A stretch of DNA of 64,000 bases from NCBI GenBank assembly GCA_944548615.1, contig OX155980.1:64219929-64283928 (forward strand), written 5' to 3'. The stretch comes from Micropterix aruncella. Its lineage: Eukaryota; Arthropoda; Insecta; Lepidoptera; Micropterigidae. Position numbers and translations under genes: made by a program. The notes under the pieces were generated by a model, which was given only the letters and a program-made list of their open reading frames with translations, was not told the DNA's origin and ran no database searches. This document shows positions 36,516-47,463 of the stretch, in pieces; the stretch's first letter is position 1; every line of letters begins with the position of its first letter.

Positions 36516-36519
36516 TTTA

Positions 36520-36960
36520 GTAAATATATCCGATGACACACTTAAGGGTATGGATCAAAAAAAGACTACCTTACTTGGTGTTTTGGACTTTAGTAGCGCA
36601 TTCAATATTATCGACTACGACTTGCATGCTGCCCAGCTACACACATGCAATCTCATTCATACCGCTATTTAATTGTTTAATACCTATTTCAGAGAAAGGC
36701 AGCAGCGTGTAAAAGTAAGCGATCTGGTGTCGAAACGGGTTAATCTTAAGATAGTAGTTCCTCAGGGAGCAGTTCTGTCCCCTCTTCTCATCCTATTATT
36801 TATAAACACTATCTGCAGTCAAGTTCGAGGGTATACTCACGTCAAAGTGATGTACAATTGATTGCATGATCATTTCACCCCAGAAACTGCCAATGCCGCG
36901 ATCGCCAATTTAAATTCCTATCTTCAATATATCTGCAAATAGTGTAAATCTTATCAGAAG
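36520..36960 (+). pseudogene. CR1-like LINE reverse transcriptase fragment
   Basis: Contains motif A of a non-LTR reverse transcriptase (LGVLDFSSAFNIIDYDL, 36567-36620, catalytic Asp present) and the following block RQQRVKVSD, then VPQGAVLSPLLILLFIN (36757-36807). Next comes a region where the YADD box is expected; it reads VMYN, so the catalytic pair is lost. A helix block FTPETANAAIANLNSYLQ follows (36871-36925). Stops and small shifts break the frame. Both ends are lost. The order matches CR1/Jockey-type proteins. Confidence 0.75.
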
Positions 36961-36964
36961 ACGC

Positions 36965-38795
36965 GGAGAAACGTCGAAAAGAACGGCTTTATTATTCTGA
37001 TTTTTAAATACAATTTTCATGTGTCAGTTGAATGAAGGTAAATTAGATTATAACTTCTATAAAATAGTTGGAAATCCTTCAAAATTCATAATTTTTTTGC
37101 TAAATTTTGCATAAAAGTGTCATCAACAAAATAAAGATTTCGCATTAAAAAATAGTTTTGCTGAAGTTTAGTAAAAAAGTAATAAATACGATTTTTTAAC
37201 TTTATTTCGAGTGTGTTGGCTTTAGCTCTTTGACTCTGAGATTATTGAAATATTTTTTGGTTTTATATCTCTTTATCGACTATTTGGATACTAATAGAAG
37301 ACAAACTAATGGAAGAATACTTTGATGACATAAAAAAGAATATGGGTTAATTAAAAAAATACTTTAATAGCATATTGAATTTGAAGAAAATAACCAGATT
37401 CTTTTTTGATACATTTGTATGCTGCCTACAGTCAAACGTAAAGGAGTTGTGCATATGTGGAATTAAAGCATTCCTTGGAACAAGTCTAGTTTATTTAATA
37501 GAGAAAAAATAAATTAGAGTAGTAAAGGGTGAGGCTTTTGGTATTTCCTGGGACTTGTCTCATATTATTTTAGTGATGAAAATGAAATAATTCGCAATCT
37601 TACCGTGCGCCGGTGCTCGCATGTATTCAAATTAATTTGGAACGAACATAGTTTGAAGGTAATGTAATTATAATTTACATAATTGAAAATAATGTAACGA
37701 AGATAGATTTTTCCATTTTGAAGTTCTGATACCTTAACACGCGCTCTTCATAAAAAAACAATCGTACATTGTCAGAAATGATTTGAGGACTTCCCGTGTT
37801 TCTGCGATGATGCGGTTGGAAACACAATGATTAAATTACGCGAAGCACTTGTGGCGGCCGCGGGCGAGTAATGAGGGTAACCACACGCGTGCCATAAATA
37901 ATAGATATTAGGCGGACCATAAAAAACGATTTAAATTGCTTTAACCAGGAGGCGCAAACGACCGCCGCCGCGGGCACAGGTAGGCTTTACAAATTAAGTA
38001 TAAATGGCTTTTAACAACTGGAGACCTCAGAACTAGTAATATAAGCTAAAAAAGTATTATTGTACAAATTTTGAGAAAACGAGATAAACGCGATTTATGT
38101 TGTAGTTTGTATTCTCAACCAGTTATGATATTATCTTAATTACCTTATCTAATAAAACATCTTGGAATGGTTTTATGAAAAATAAATAAGACATATATCC
38201 ACCGGCACGAAAAGTGGAATAACCCATAAAACATGTGATGATTCTCTTTCTACTGGAATGTTTTATTTTATCATTTATCTTCAGTTTTTGTCTTCATTCT
38301 TCAGTCTTCATTATATTAAAAAAAATATCAAAAATTTAATACCTCAGCAACTTTAGTAATAGGCCGGGAAAGCGATATGTGCATGTGCATTATAAGCAGA
38401 AAATCTCCTTCACTGTTGAATTAGCAGGAATGAATATGTCCTTGAAGGATGTCATCGGAGTCATTAAATATTATTTCATATTTGTAAGGATATTTTGACT
38501 ATTTTGATGATTTTTTTATTATATTTTAAATTATTTGCTTATTACTGATAGTTTATATTTTTATGACATTTTGTTTTGAATTTCATGTAGGTTATTAGGG
38601 TAATTTTAGAGTACCTACGACGATGTTAAAAGAAATTCTAAAATATTACCGATGAAATTAGATTGTCTGCCTTAGAACAGGCGGCCGTCTATTAAGGTCT
38701 TGACTATTTAAAATTGAAAGAAATGTGAATTGAAAATGAGTGAATTATTTTGAATTTGAATTTGAATGTAACGGTCGCTGATTAGTGGGATATCA
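36965..38795. other. Mostly AT-rich stretch with GC patch 37835-37985
   Basis: AT-rich, unassigned DNA. A compact GC/CpG-rich patch (37845-37985) contains NotI-like gcggccgc and ends 'gggcacaggtaggc', which has the form of a splice donor. It is not backed by a long open frame, so I do not call an exon. A weak resemblance of 37430-37500 to piggyBac-type protein sequence was not strong enough to annotate. Confidence 0.35.
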
Positions 38796-38799
38796 ATGA

Positions 38800-39000
38800 A
38801 AACTAACTTTATGCAGGCTTCGAATAATATGCCACCCCACACTATTATTGACCCCCCCCCCCCTCTCCTGTTAGTTGGATGCCTGGGGAATAGTATTTTA
38901 GGAAATTGTTCCCCTCTTCTTTTCCATAGTCCTTCTCTACAGCCCGCAACTCTGAGTCCATCCTTCCTCGGGTGGTGTGCAGTCCAACAAGCACGGGTGA
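38800..39000. other. Short C-rich patch
   Basis: Includes a run of about 14 C (38850-38863) and pyrimidine-rich sequence. An 81-codon plus-strand frame runs over it without recognisable features. Confidence 0.3.
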
Positions 39001-39009
39001 AACGAAGTT

Positions 39010-39280
39010 TGTTTGTTATTACTATTTATTGTGAAATTTGACAATGTGCTGGTTTATCATCATACGACAATTTCTTACAACTATACTATGAAGTGGTTAT
39101 ATGTGTGTACGTATAACATGTGTGTAAATGTGTGTCTTGTTATTGCATTCGGACGACAGTATTGGACTGCAATTCCGTTAATTTTATATCAGCGGAAATG
39201 GTGACCCAGCCGAGAATCGAACTAGGAACTTTACAATTTAAGATCAGGCGTCCTAACCTCTATGCCACTGTGCAATAGTC
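39010..39280 (-). mobile_element. tRNA-derived SINE, copy 1
   Basis: On the minus strand the first 80 bases have a tRNA-like head: an A box-like tggcatagaggttaggac (39250-39267) and a B box-like gttcgattctcgg (39210-39222), about 28 bases apart, as in RNA polymerase III promoters. The body shares gcaattccgttaattttat exactly with the copy at 53.3-53.5 kb. It is not a tRNA gene: there is no cloverleaf closure and the body continues past the head. Its LINE partner is unknown. Confidence 0.7.
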
Positions 39281-39284
39281 GCGC

Positions 39285-40005
39285 TAGATTAAGTAGTGCG
39301 AAAGCTGTGGCCTATGGACTAGCCTCCGAGCACGCAGATTCACCTCCTTTTTTCTTCACCTTATGGAGGACGATAGAAAGGTTTCAATGGCGACCTCATT
39401 TGGCGCCATTTGGAAATGCCTTTTTATCTCAACGGCTGTGAGAAACCGATTCCGCAATATCATTAAATGAATGAATCGATCATCTCGCGAGGAGTTGTAC
39501 GTCCAGACGACGGTTTCAGATCTTGGAGTGTAAAACCCGGTCACCAATCTCTATCTCCTAACAACATCATTTGAAAACGAAAGAGAGAAATTAAGAAATA
39601 ACGATTAAGCATACTGCGGCATATGTGGAGCAGAATGGGTAATCCTAAGTTGGACTAATTTTCACGTAATAATTTTCACGTAATTTTATTTTTACTTGCC
39701 TTTTTATTCATTTTGTCAAAAGATTTGCTTTAAAATGCAAATAAACCGTTGATTTGATTTTCATATGTATGTGTTTCTCATAATTTAAGACAGTGGTGAC
39801 GCCGTGTGCGAGCAAGCAGAACAGACAAAGTGTCGTCAGAGACCCAAGACTGGGGCACGCTGTATAACCGAGAGGTGGTAAATTAAAAAATACTCTTCTA
39901 AATGAGTCTTGTATTTAACGGAAAAAAATGCATGTCTTTTATTTTTTTAAGCTATTTACTGCATTAATAAATACAATGCACAATATAGTATTACTTTCCT
40001 ATATT
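39285..40005. other. Unassigned stretch
   Basis: No gene supported. A minus-strand 63-codon frame at 39356-39547 lacks any known motif. Confidence 0.3.
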
Positions 40006-40008
40006 ATA

Positions 40009-40545
40009 CTAGTGGTTTTACCCGACGTTGTCCGTGTTATATCCGTGCTGAAATACTAATGAACACCAATTTTCATGGTGATCGGTTGAACGGTACGGAA
40101 GTTGATGAGCTGCAGCTCCATCTATTAGTGGCGAGTTGCAACAAAGTGGATAGGCGAAAATATTATACCTCTCATATACCTATTTATACCAATTTTCATG
40201 GCGATCGGTTGATCGGTATAGAAGTGAATGTGCTGCAGCGCCATCTAGTGGCGAGTTTCAATAAAGTGAATAGCGCGAAAATTGTATCCGGGCTCAAATA
40301 CCTATATATACCTCCCAATTTTCATGGCGTTCGGTTCAGAGGTATAGACGTTGATGTGCTGTAGCGCTATCTAGTGTCGAGTTTTAATAAAGCGGATATC
40401 ATATAATTTTTTTCCATGAAAAAATACATATACCTATGTGCCAACTTTCAGGGTGATAGGTCAAACGTTGTCGGAGTCTATCAAGCTCGGTCAGACAGAT
40501 AGGTATACCAACATCCATTTTTATATTATAAATAAGGTAAAAACA
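40009..40545 (-). mobile_element. Helitron-like family H, long copy
   Basis: On the minus strand the element ends '...cgtcgggtaaaaccactag' with terminal CTAG (40009-40012) followed by T, the insertion pattern of Helitrons. Its start, 'ataatataaaaatggatgtt', matches 13604. It contains about four tandem units of 122-128 bp (starts near 40064, 40187, 40315, 40440), each with 'ccaattttcatgg(c/t)gatcgg', a 'gctgcag' box and 'ccatct(a)agtggcgagtt'. The short copy at 13.6 kb holds about two. Non-autonomous, with no helicase. Confidence 0.75.
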
Positions 40546-40554
40546 AATTTACCG

Positions 40555-40850
40555 CCTGAAGTTTGTAGCACCCGACTGTATACTGAGGGTGGACCCCAAT
40601 GATATTTGGCCTCTGTTGTAAAATAATCGTGTACAAGAATCAACGAATATCAATGAGCAGCAATGTCATCGTGAATCAACCATGCCCTTAACCCGAAGGG
40701 AGGGCGTCTTTAAAATATCAATATTAAAGACGTACCTCATAGATATTTTAAGTAGTGCTTTGATCATTCTACGCTTGCACATGCCATTGTTAAATTTTTC
40801 AATATTGTGTGTAACATATCGATAAAATAAATGAATAAATAGTAATGGAG
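40555..40850 (+). repeat. LINE 3'-UTR-like block with hairpin, copy 2
   Basis: The core 40675-40850 matches the block at 25545-25770: 'atgcccttaaccc', a hairpin of 'gagggcgtctttaaa' facing 'ttaaagacgtacctc' (about 40702-40740), 'agtagtgctttgatc' and an AATAAA-containing tail. Upstream sequence to 40555 may be the end of the associated coding part but shows no clear motif. Confidence 0.5.
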
Positions 40851-40864
40851 TTTTTTAGTGCCTC

Positions 40865-41095
40865 TTTGGAGTAGTTTTAATGCAGTAAAATATACTCAAG
40901 TTTCAAAAATATGTTGAAGTTTGTTGAAGCAAGGTTTAGCAAATATGGTGGGCGGCAAAGAGCCACCAGTCGCATCTCCTGCAACTTGGTAAATGTATGC
41001 TGTGAAATGTGTGGTCGTGCTTTATCGTGCAGGAGCAGTGGCGAATACATAATAGGAATATTTTTATTTAGAAAAAACATTTGTCAGTTATAAGG
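40865..41095 (-). pseudogene. mariner transposase fossil, C-terminal
   Basis: A minus-strand frame encodes LLLHDKARPHISQHTFTKLQ (second catalytic region, Asp retained), then a PPYLLNLASTNFNIFLKLEY block. In intact mariner proteins the last block carries the third catalytic Asp after a Ser-Pro; here that position has changed, so the enzyme is dead. No further parts or terminal repeats seen. Related in type, but not necessarily in family, to the fossil at 20.5 kb. Confidence 0.75.
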
Positions 41096-41099
41096 AACA

Positions 41100-43015
41100 C
41101 AAACCCTGGGATAAGCCCGGTTGTTAAAAGTAGTCTTCAGATGCTACTGAGCTCAATTGGATTATTTATTCACTTAGGCCTTCAGTCCATTTCTGTATCC
41201 TACTAAAATCATAGGATTACAATTATCATTGGATTTCCAAGGTTTATCCTTTTATGTGTTCTAGCTTTTGTATGGCTGCCCTTGCCGCAGTTTTATATAG
41301 AGATTGAGGGATGAACTGATTTTAATTTAGGGCTTGTTTTGATTGGAGTTTAAGGGATGCATGCCGGAGTGTGGCATAACAAATTGAATGGTATGAAAAC
41401 AATGAGCAAATAGCCGCAGGCGCCGCGCGGCGGACTTTGTCGAACGCGGGGATAACCGGCCAAATGAAATAGCCTGGGAGCCCCTTGCAATTTACTGTGG
41501 GCCAAGAGACACTCCAATCAAATTAACCTATACTGCAGGATTTCCCAAACTCATCCAAGCCGATGCACTATTAGGAAAATTAGAATTTTCCACGGCACCC
41601 CAGTCATATAATATCTATATGTATCATACAATATGTATCTATCTCCAAGATCTCTAACATACCTAGTATCATTAAGGTAAAGTACACAGCAGATCAGACG
41701 TGCATCCTTGTTGCTGTACGCGGTCTAATCTGGTTGAAGTCGAAATTTATTTCCTTTATTTTTTTTCTTTCAACCGAACGTCGAGGTTCTGAGACATGTG
41801 CTGGATTGGGATTGGATTGTGACTGTATTCGCGGCAATTATATTACTTATATCCGCAACAGTCGGAAGATTTTAAGATCCTTAGCAATAGTGAATTTCCG
41901 CAATATGTTACTCTATATCCCACCTTGAATAAATCCATCGAGGCATTGTTTGACACCGACGCTTGCTTAGTGAAAACATGTTTTTGTTGTTGCAAATATT
42001 TGGTTTTTCTGCTGAAATATTCACGTTGTTTATAGACCATGTTGGGAAGCGTTTTTTATAAGGTACCGCCTCAACACATGTGTTCATGTTCTTGGATGAT
42101 AATAATGAAATTTACATCACACACTGCGGTCTCCCTTAACTTATATTGAAGTGTAGTTAAACCAAAGTAGATATCTTTGAGCTGTGTTGACTTACTGATA
42201 CATAATCATTAGTACTTGCACTACTGTTTTTCTTAATCAAAGATCAAACGATTGTAAGAAAAAAATATTTGAGTAGATTCAGCTTTGTTACTCGACTCTC
42301 AACTATGCAGCGACTAATAGTGAGATAATCTAACAACGCGCCTCGATGCAACGCCATAACGAGATCGGCTATCGCACGAAAATTCAGACATTCTGAGCAG
42401 TTGGGAGGTATCATGGCCCCTCGCGGTACCCTTGATTTTCTACCTGGTACCCCAGGATGCCGCGGCATATACTTTAGGAATCCCAGCTCTAGTGTAATCC
42501 AAGACATTTGAGAATGTTTGTCAATAAACCCAGGCACTCTTTTCTACCTACGTAAACATGCTACATTTACATGCTAGCTGGACAAAAATAATTATTACGA
42601 ACTCTCTTTTATACCCGTTGCAATTATTTATTTATGTAATATGAACGTGTATGTGTATATTATTATAAATACGTAAAGTATGTATGTTTAAAATACAGAC
42701 CATTCCCTTTCATACTACTAACGATCCTTCTGTTTTATATAAGATAATTTATTAAATCAATTTAAATTGCGATACATTTATTGTAAAACATTGAAAACAA
42801 GTAAACGGCGTTACATTCACTGTTACTATCACATATGTAAAATTGTTTAAACAACGCTGTATGTTTTCTTAAGAAATAAATAAATAATTTATATTATCTA
42901 TTAAAGAGCGAATAGACGTACTAACAGCCAAATAAATTTCGCAGTATTAGGTTCATGTACGTGCGAAACCAAGAGATGCCAGCGTGGATTAAAGAATAAA
43001 AATTAAGGATAGCGA
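41100..43015. other. Unassigned stretch
   Basis: A short CpG-rich part lies at 41410-41460. Minus-strand frame 42244-42537 (97 codons) has no recognised domain. The remainder is AT-rich. Confidence 0.35.
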
Positions 43016-43019
43016 GAAG

Positions 43020-43320
43020 GGCATGAGCTCCCGCACTAAAAGACTCTATGTGCGCGCACTGTTGACCTTGCGCCCTAATAAAGCGCCGAGCAACCGGTAA
43101 AGCGCGCGCCACTCGCGCCCGATCGCCTGGGGCGCGGGCGCGCCGCCCGAGCCCACCCGGCCGCCATCGCGCCATCGCCAGCGCGCCCACGCCGCACGCC
43201 GGCCACGTGTCCGCCCGATATGAGCGCCGGCAGGCACTCGCGTAGCTACTCGCTTCCGCCGGCATCGGGAAGTACCGAAACAACCGTCGATCATCAATCC
43301 TCATCCTCCCTCCCACCTAC
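43020..43320. promoter_or_regulatory. Strong CpG-rich island, possible promoter
   Basis: The most GC- and CpG-rich 200-300 bp of the window, in otherwise AT-rich DNA. A 131-codon minus-strand frame (42921-43316) is open across it, but its Arg/Ala-rich composition is what a GC-rich sequence gives by chance, and a second minus-strand frame is open as well. It may be a promoter, an untranslated first exon, or a GC-rich element fragment. No core promoter motif is clear. Confidence 0.3.
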
Positions 43321-43324
43321 ATTT

Positions 43325-43780
43325 TGTCCGTACTCCCTCCTTTGCCGCCACGATCATTTCAAATATGTATAATTACCCACGCTATACTAATAGTTCAATC
43401 ACAATAGCCTAAAAAGAGGCTTGTTCTGTAAAAGGTCGAAAAGTTTTGATCTTGTACAGTGTTATAAAATTTGGTCTCCTGAATAATATACTGAGTTTCA
43501 CCTCGAAAAATGGCGGTTAAAATCAGTTTTTGCAAAATCTACTCTATAAAATATATCGGTACCGTGCTATTCGCTAAACGTTAAGCACGTATTTGGATAT
43601 CGCTATGATCAAAATTCGTTATAATTTAGCCTACATTTTAGAAAAATCGAGAAAGAGAAGGCGCTCTACTTGCTCGTCGTAGGAAAGAAACAGAAGTCGG
43701 TTTCAAACTGTCAAACTCGCGGAGATCGTGTCGCTTTCAACTAATAAAAACATTGCTTAAAATAGTTAGATTCGATTAAA
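43325..43780. other. Unassigned stretch
   Basis: Nothing recognised apart from AT-rich sequence leading into the tandem array. Confidence 0.3.
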
Positions 43781-43784
43781 TATA

Positions 43785-45085
43785 TGCCCTGCTGACAAGA
43801 TCTAAACCTAGAAATTTGAAATATAGACACCTGAGTGGTGTCTATGAAAAAAAAAACAAAAAAACAAAAAAACAAAAAAAAATGTAGAAGTTTTAAATGG
43901 GCACGAGCATTGCAATTTCAGACATAGACCTCCGAAGGGTCGGAAACGCGGTCTGGTTCATAAAAAGAAAGAAAAATTAAAAGCTTTTCATTTCAAAAAA
44001 GTACAAACGACAAACATAATATATAAAAAGTATTATAATGATATAAGCAAAACAGAGTGGTGGACATGTGGAATAACCATTTGAAGTGATTAGTGCTTGC
44101 TCTGTCAATCAATTTAAAAACAGACTCGATTTGTACCTAAAAACTTGTTAATATTATTTATAATATATTGTTTAGCTTTACAAGATCTGATCTGGATCAG
44201 CAAAGCTGCCTGTCCAGAATAAATAATAGTAATAATAATAATGATATGTGCCCTGCATGCACGGGCAAAACCTTAAAACTTGAAATGTTGAAACTTGAAA
44301 CATAGACTCGTGAGAGGTAAGATAAGCGGCGTGATTCATATACATAAAGTTGACATTTTCAGTTCAAAAAAAGTGCAAACGACAAACGAATACCAAAGTA
44401 TTACATTTATATGTATCCGAAAAGTGGCGGGATTTCCAGCTCAAAAAAGTATTGATATTATCACTAAACACCATTATATTGATATGTGGAATGGGCTAAA
44501 CTTTGATTAAATTATAGTTTTGGCTTTTTATATCTCTGTGTTCACCGACCTGCAGGTTAAAAGGCTCAACTGATTGACTTCAAATTTGAAACATAGACCC
44601 CTGGGGGTTCAAGTAATCGGTGTAATTTAAGAAAAGTAAACAAAATGTTAGCTATTTGCTTCAAGAATGTTCAACAATATTCAAATTCATAAAAGTTTGC
44701 TGTGCCATGCTGATACGGGCTAAACTTTGACATTTTAAACAAAGACTCCTGCGAGGTCAAGTAAGCAGTGTGATTCATATCAAATTCAAACAATTAAAAA
44801 AAAAATAATAAAAAAAAAACGAATGTTTAAAATTTGCACTGCTGGCACGGGCTAAAGCTTGAAATTTGAAACATTGACTCCTAATGGGTCAAGTAAGCAG
44901 TGTGATTCATAAAAAAACGAACGATTTAAAAAAAAAAAATTATTCATATATTTTCAAACGTTTAAAAATGTGCACTGCTGGCAAGGGCTAAACCTTGAAA
45001 TTTGAAAAATAGACTCCTGAGGGGTCAAGTAAGCGGTAAGGTAATTCTAAAAAACTATTATATAAAAATGTATTTTGCGGGCACG
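43785..45085 (+). repeat. Degenerate tandem array with conserved 'gaaacatagactcct' box
   Basis: At least seven units share a 'gggctaaacct-tgaaatttgaaa' phrase, 'catagactcctgaggggtca' and 'agtaagcggtgtgattcata', each followed by an A-rich linker of variable length. Box positions are near 43830, 43925, 44300, 44595, 44750, 44875 and 45010. Spacing varies from about 95 to 375 bp. A LINE end sits inside it at 44.1 kb. A single related unit occurs at 22.4 kb. Origin unknown, possibly Helitron-like. Confidence 0.7.
44085..44245 (+). mobile_element. LINE 3' end inserted in the tandem array
   Basis: The codons for SACSVNQFKNRLDLYLKTC followed by a stop (44092-44151) match the closing block of CR1/RTE-group proteins. 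A short untranslated region follows ('ctgcctgtccag') with AATAAAT and an AAT microsatellite tail (44222-44241). A very short 5'-truncated copy that interrupts the surrounding tandem array. Confidence 0.6.
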
Positions 45086-45089
45086 GGCT

Positions 45090-46290
45090 ATTATTTCGAG
45101 TATCGCGTATAGATGAGTCAGCCTCAGTCTCGTCGCTAATTTTCGAGATTCTCGCATCCATCACTACTTCTCTGTCCATGACATCTACTTCCCATTTTCT
45201 TGTATATTAATATTTCGCTGTACCCACGCGAGAGTGTCATATTTGTGGAACGTAGGTCAATTACTAGTTTGGATGTTATTCTACTGGCGCTTTATGTTTT
45301 CAGGATTGCTTAGCTGACTGTGCATATGTATATGGTCATATTTGTTCTTTAGATTTCGATAAACGCACTTGTTAATGTCAACGGGCCCTGGTCCTTTGAC
45401 GCCAGCTCCAAATTCCTCGTTCTGGAGTTACCATTCATTCTTTGCTCGTATGATGGTACCCTACCTCGCACCATTTTCCCTCCACTCGCTCGATGTCAGG
45501 TGCGCAGGGCAAGGCGTAGCGAGAACCGGCATATTGGCTATTTTATAACATTATGTCACTCAAGGCCACACATAACGCAATACATACTGTATAAATAAAA
45601 CAAATTGGACACCTTTCTCTTACACCCCTAACTTTCCCTAGAGTACTGTAGCCTTGTCAAAGAATTTTTCACGTCAAAACAATATAATTCATAGTCTACA
45701 TCAAATAAAGCAACGCTAAAGTTATATTTTGAGACAAAAAAAATGATTCGTTACTACATGGGCCTCGGTGACGTTCGCGGCCATCAGTCAACGATGAACG
45801 ATTGCGTATTAGGTGTCAGTCAGTAGCCGATTGCCGCCTACCCAACTTTTCCCCTTGCACCCCCCCCCCCAACACCCTTCAATCCCCCGCCCCTTCCCAC
45901 TATCCGTCGCTAACCTGTCCTCATGTTCGTCGCTTGAGCTCGTTCATCATTCCTTCGGACATTTTAATTTGCATGTAGAATATCAGAATTCAACCGGCAC
46001 GGATGTCCAGTCAGTTATGTCAAAGCTCATATTGCGGCAACGAATAAACTGACAACCCTCTGGAGCCAACGGCCGAGGAGCTCCCCGTGGCAGGGTAAGG
46101 GCCCCTTAGCTCACTAAAACCTATTCTGGTAGCTGGCTTCTGAGTATCGGCTAGAAGAGGGATGAATACTGAACCTGCATCACGGACAAAAATAATTTTA
46201 CAAGGTAAGACAAATAAATACGTGATTCCTAAAAAAGAATAACATGGCCTTGAATTAAAATTTATTTGAATTTGAAATTCCAACTCAAAG
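45090..46290. other. Unassigned stretch with C-rich patch
   Basis: A pyrimidine-rich patch (45835-45905) includes a run of about 12 C. Near 46085-46130 a block resembles the end of dispersed repeat family W. No gene supported. Confidence 0.35.
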
Positions 46291-46369
46291 TCAAGTTATC
46301 CAGTTGAAAGTAGTCAGTATGAAAAAACAGCAATTACATAGGTAAGGATCCAATATATCGAAATGCAGC

Positions 46370-46580
46370 AAATATTCAAGGCAGTATATACTTACATAAC
46401 GGTCTTTTGGCGTTTTTGCATACAGCTCCAGACCTGCAGTTCGTATACCACTGCCAGAAACGTAAATTCGATAACAATATTTGACATGCCGGCAATGGTC
46501 TTACAACATTATGTTTCTTGTTTGGACATGATTGCAGTTAGTGAGATCGTTATTTAAAGAACCAACTTATATTTTTTCAC
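46370..46580 (+). repeat. Family X, partial copy 3
   Basis: 3' block of family X: 'ggtcttttggcgttttt', 'ccactgccagaaacgtaaat', 'gacatgccggcaatggtctt', 'gttatttaaagaacc'. The 5' block is missing. Confidence 0.65.
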
Positions 46581-46633
46581 AGTATGATGAACGTAAATTA
46601 CTGGACGTGGAACGGACCCGTGGAGTCCACGGT

Positions 46634-46918
46634 TTAGGAGATCAAATAGGTGCGCGGAAGGCAAAGAAAAACCATAACACGATTTTTCAAAGTTACATCA
46701 TGGCGGCGTTGTAAGCCAGGGAGATGAGAATAGTCATCATAGTCGCCTACGTCTGAAGAAAAATCAACCTTGATCAGTTGTCCATTGGTACAGAAACGTG
46801 CACTTACAATCCATTTTGGTTCAATTGTCCGTTGTCCCTCATCATGCTCGAAAACGAAACTGTCCTGGTTGCTCAAATATCTATTCTGATAATTGATGCT
46901 AGCAAACGGTATTGACAT
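46634..46918 (-). CDS. Short open frame, unknown product (doubtful)
   Basis: A 94-codon minus-strand frame with a balanced amino acid composition, unlike the low-complexity frames around it. It has an aromatic/acidic part (SSDVGDYDDYSHLPGLQRRH) but no domain I recognise, no signal peptide and no membrane segment. The start codon is only the first ATG. It could be one exon of a host gene, a retroelement piece, or chance. No splice sites support it clearly. Confidence 0.15.
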   Translation of the reverse strand: MSIPFASINYQNRYLSNQDSFVFEHDEGQRTIEPKWIVSARFCTNGQLIKVDFSSDVGDYDDYSHLPGLQRRHDVTLKNRVMVFLCLPRTYLIS

Positions 46919-47044
46919 CCCTCGGCCGACTTTTTCGGAAATACGGGCTTCTCTTGTATCTAATTTGGTTAGTCGACTTAGCAGTACAACTTGTGAGGTA
47001 AAGAAAATCTGGAGACTTACTTACGGGCAAAGACCCGGTTAGAA

Positions 47045-47405
47045 TTATTCTGCTTTTTTCATAGCATTTTGTCTTATGGCGTTCTGCTATGGTGTAAAGT
47101 TGCAGATGGGCAAAAAAGGACTATGGACTATGCTATAGAGCGACACGCGAAAACTTGGTCAGTTTATTTTTGCAAATATAATGTCCATAAAAATCGACAG
47201 CTGGCCAAGAAATTCGACGTACGCAATAATACCAGAAATACTAAAAACCTTTTGTAGAAATGTATACATTTCTACAACAGAATACCCCATGAAATGCTTG
47301 AGCTACCAGTAAAACAATTTATCCATCGCGCATTATAAACGTACTTGATAAAAAAGCTTATTATAAGATTATTAACTTATTGAATGATAAAGGTGCCTGG
47401 TGTTA
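47045..47405 (+). pseudogene. LINE C-terminal fragment
   Basis: Encodes the closing part of a Jockey/CR1-group protein: MSYGVLLWCKVADGQKR (47069-47119), a block with KFDVRNNTRNTKNLL, then FYNRIPHEMLELPVKQFI (47271-47324), and a frame-shifted last helix near 47350-47395 (KKAYYKIINLLNDKGAW). The part between the first and second blocks is shortened. A stop at 47254 and a shift near 47335 kill it. It ends about 60 bp before the piggyBac unit, which may have landed in its 3' untranslated region. Confidence 0.75.
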
Positions 47406-47463
47406 ATATACTTTTCAGACTTTTCTTTAAAAAGCGATGTTCGACACGATTAAAATATTTATT

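Noticed and set aside
37300..37560. A second piggyBac transposase fragment
   Set aside because: Only a weak hydrophobic block resembles the family; no TTAA-flanked ends or second motif.
39195..39275. A true tRNA gene on the minus strand
   Set aside because: A and B box-like motifs are present, but acceptor and anticodon stems do not close and the unit continues as a SINE body.
42921..43316. 131-codon minus-strand frame as a host exon
   Set aside because: Arg/Ala-rich product expected from GC-rich DNA, and another minus-strand frame is open over the same bases; no splice signals found.
46634..46918. Confident host exon
   Set aside because: Amino acid composition looks natural, but there is no recognisable domain, splice site or conserved start; listed only with low confidence.
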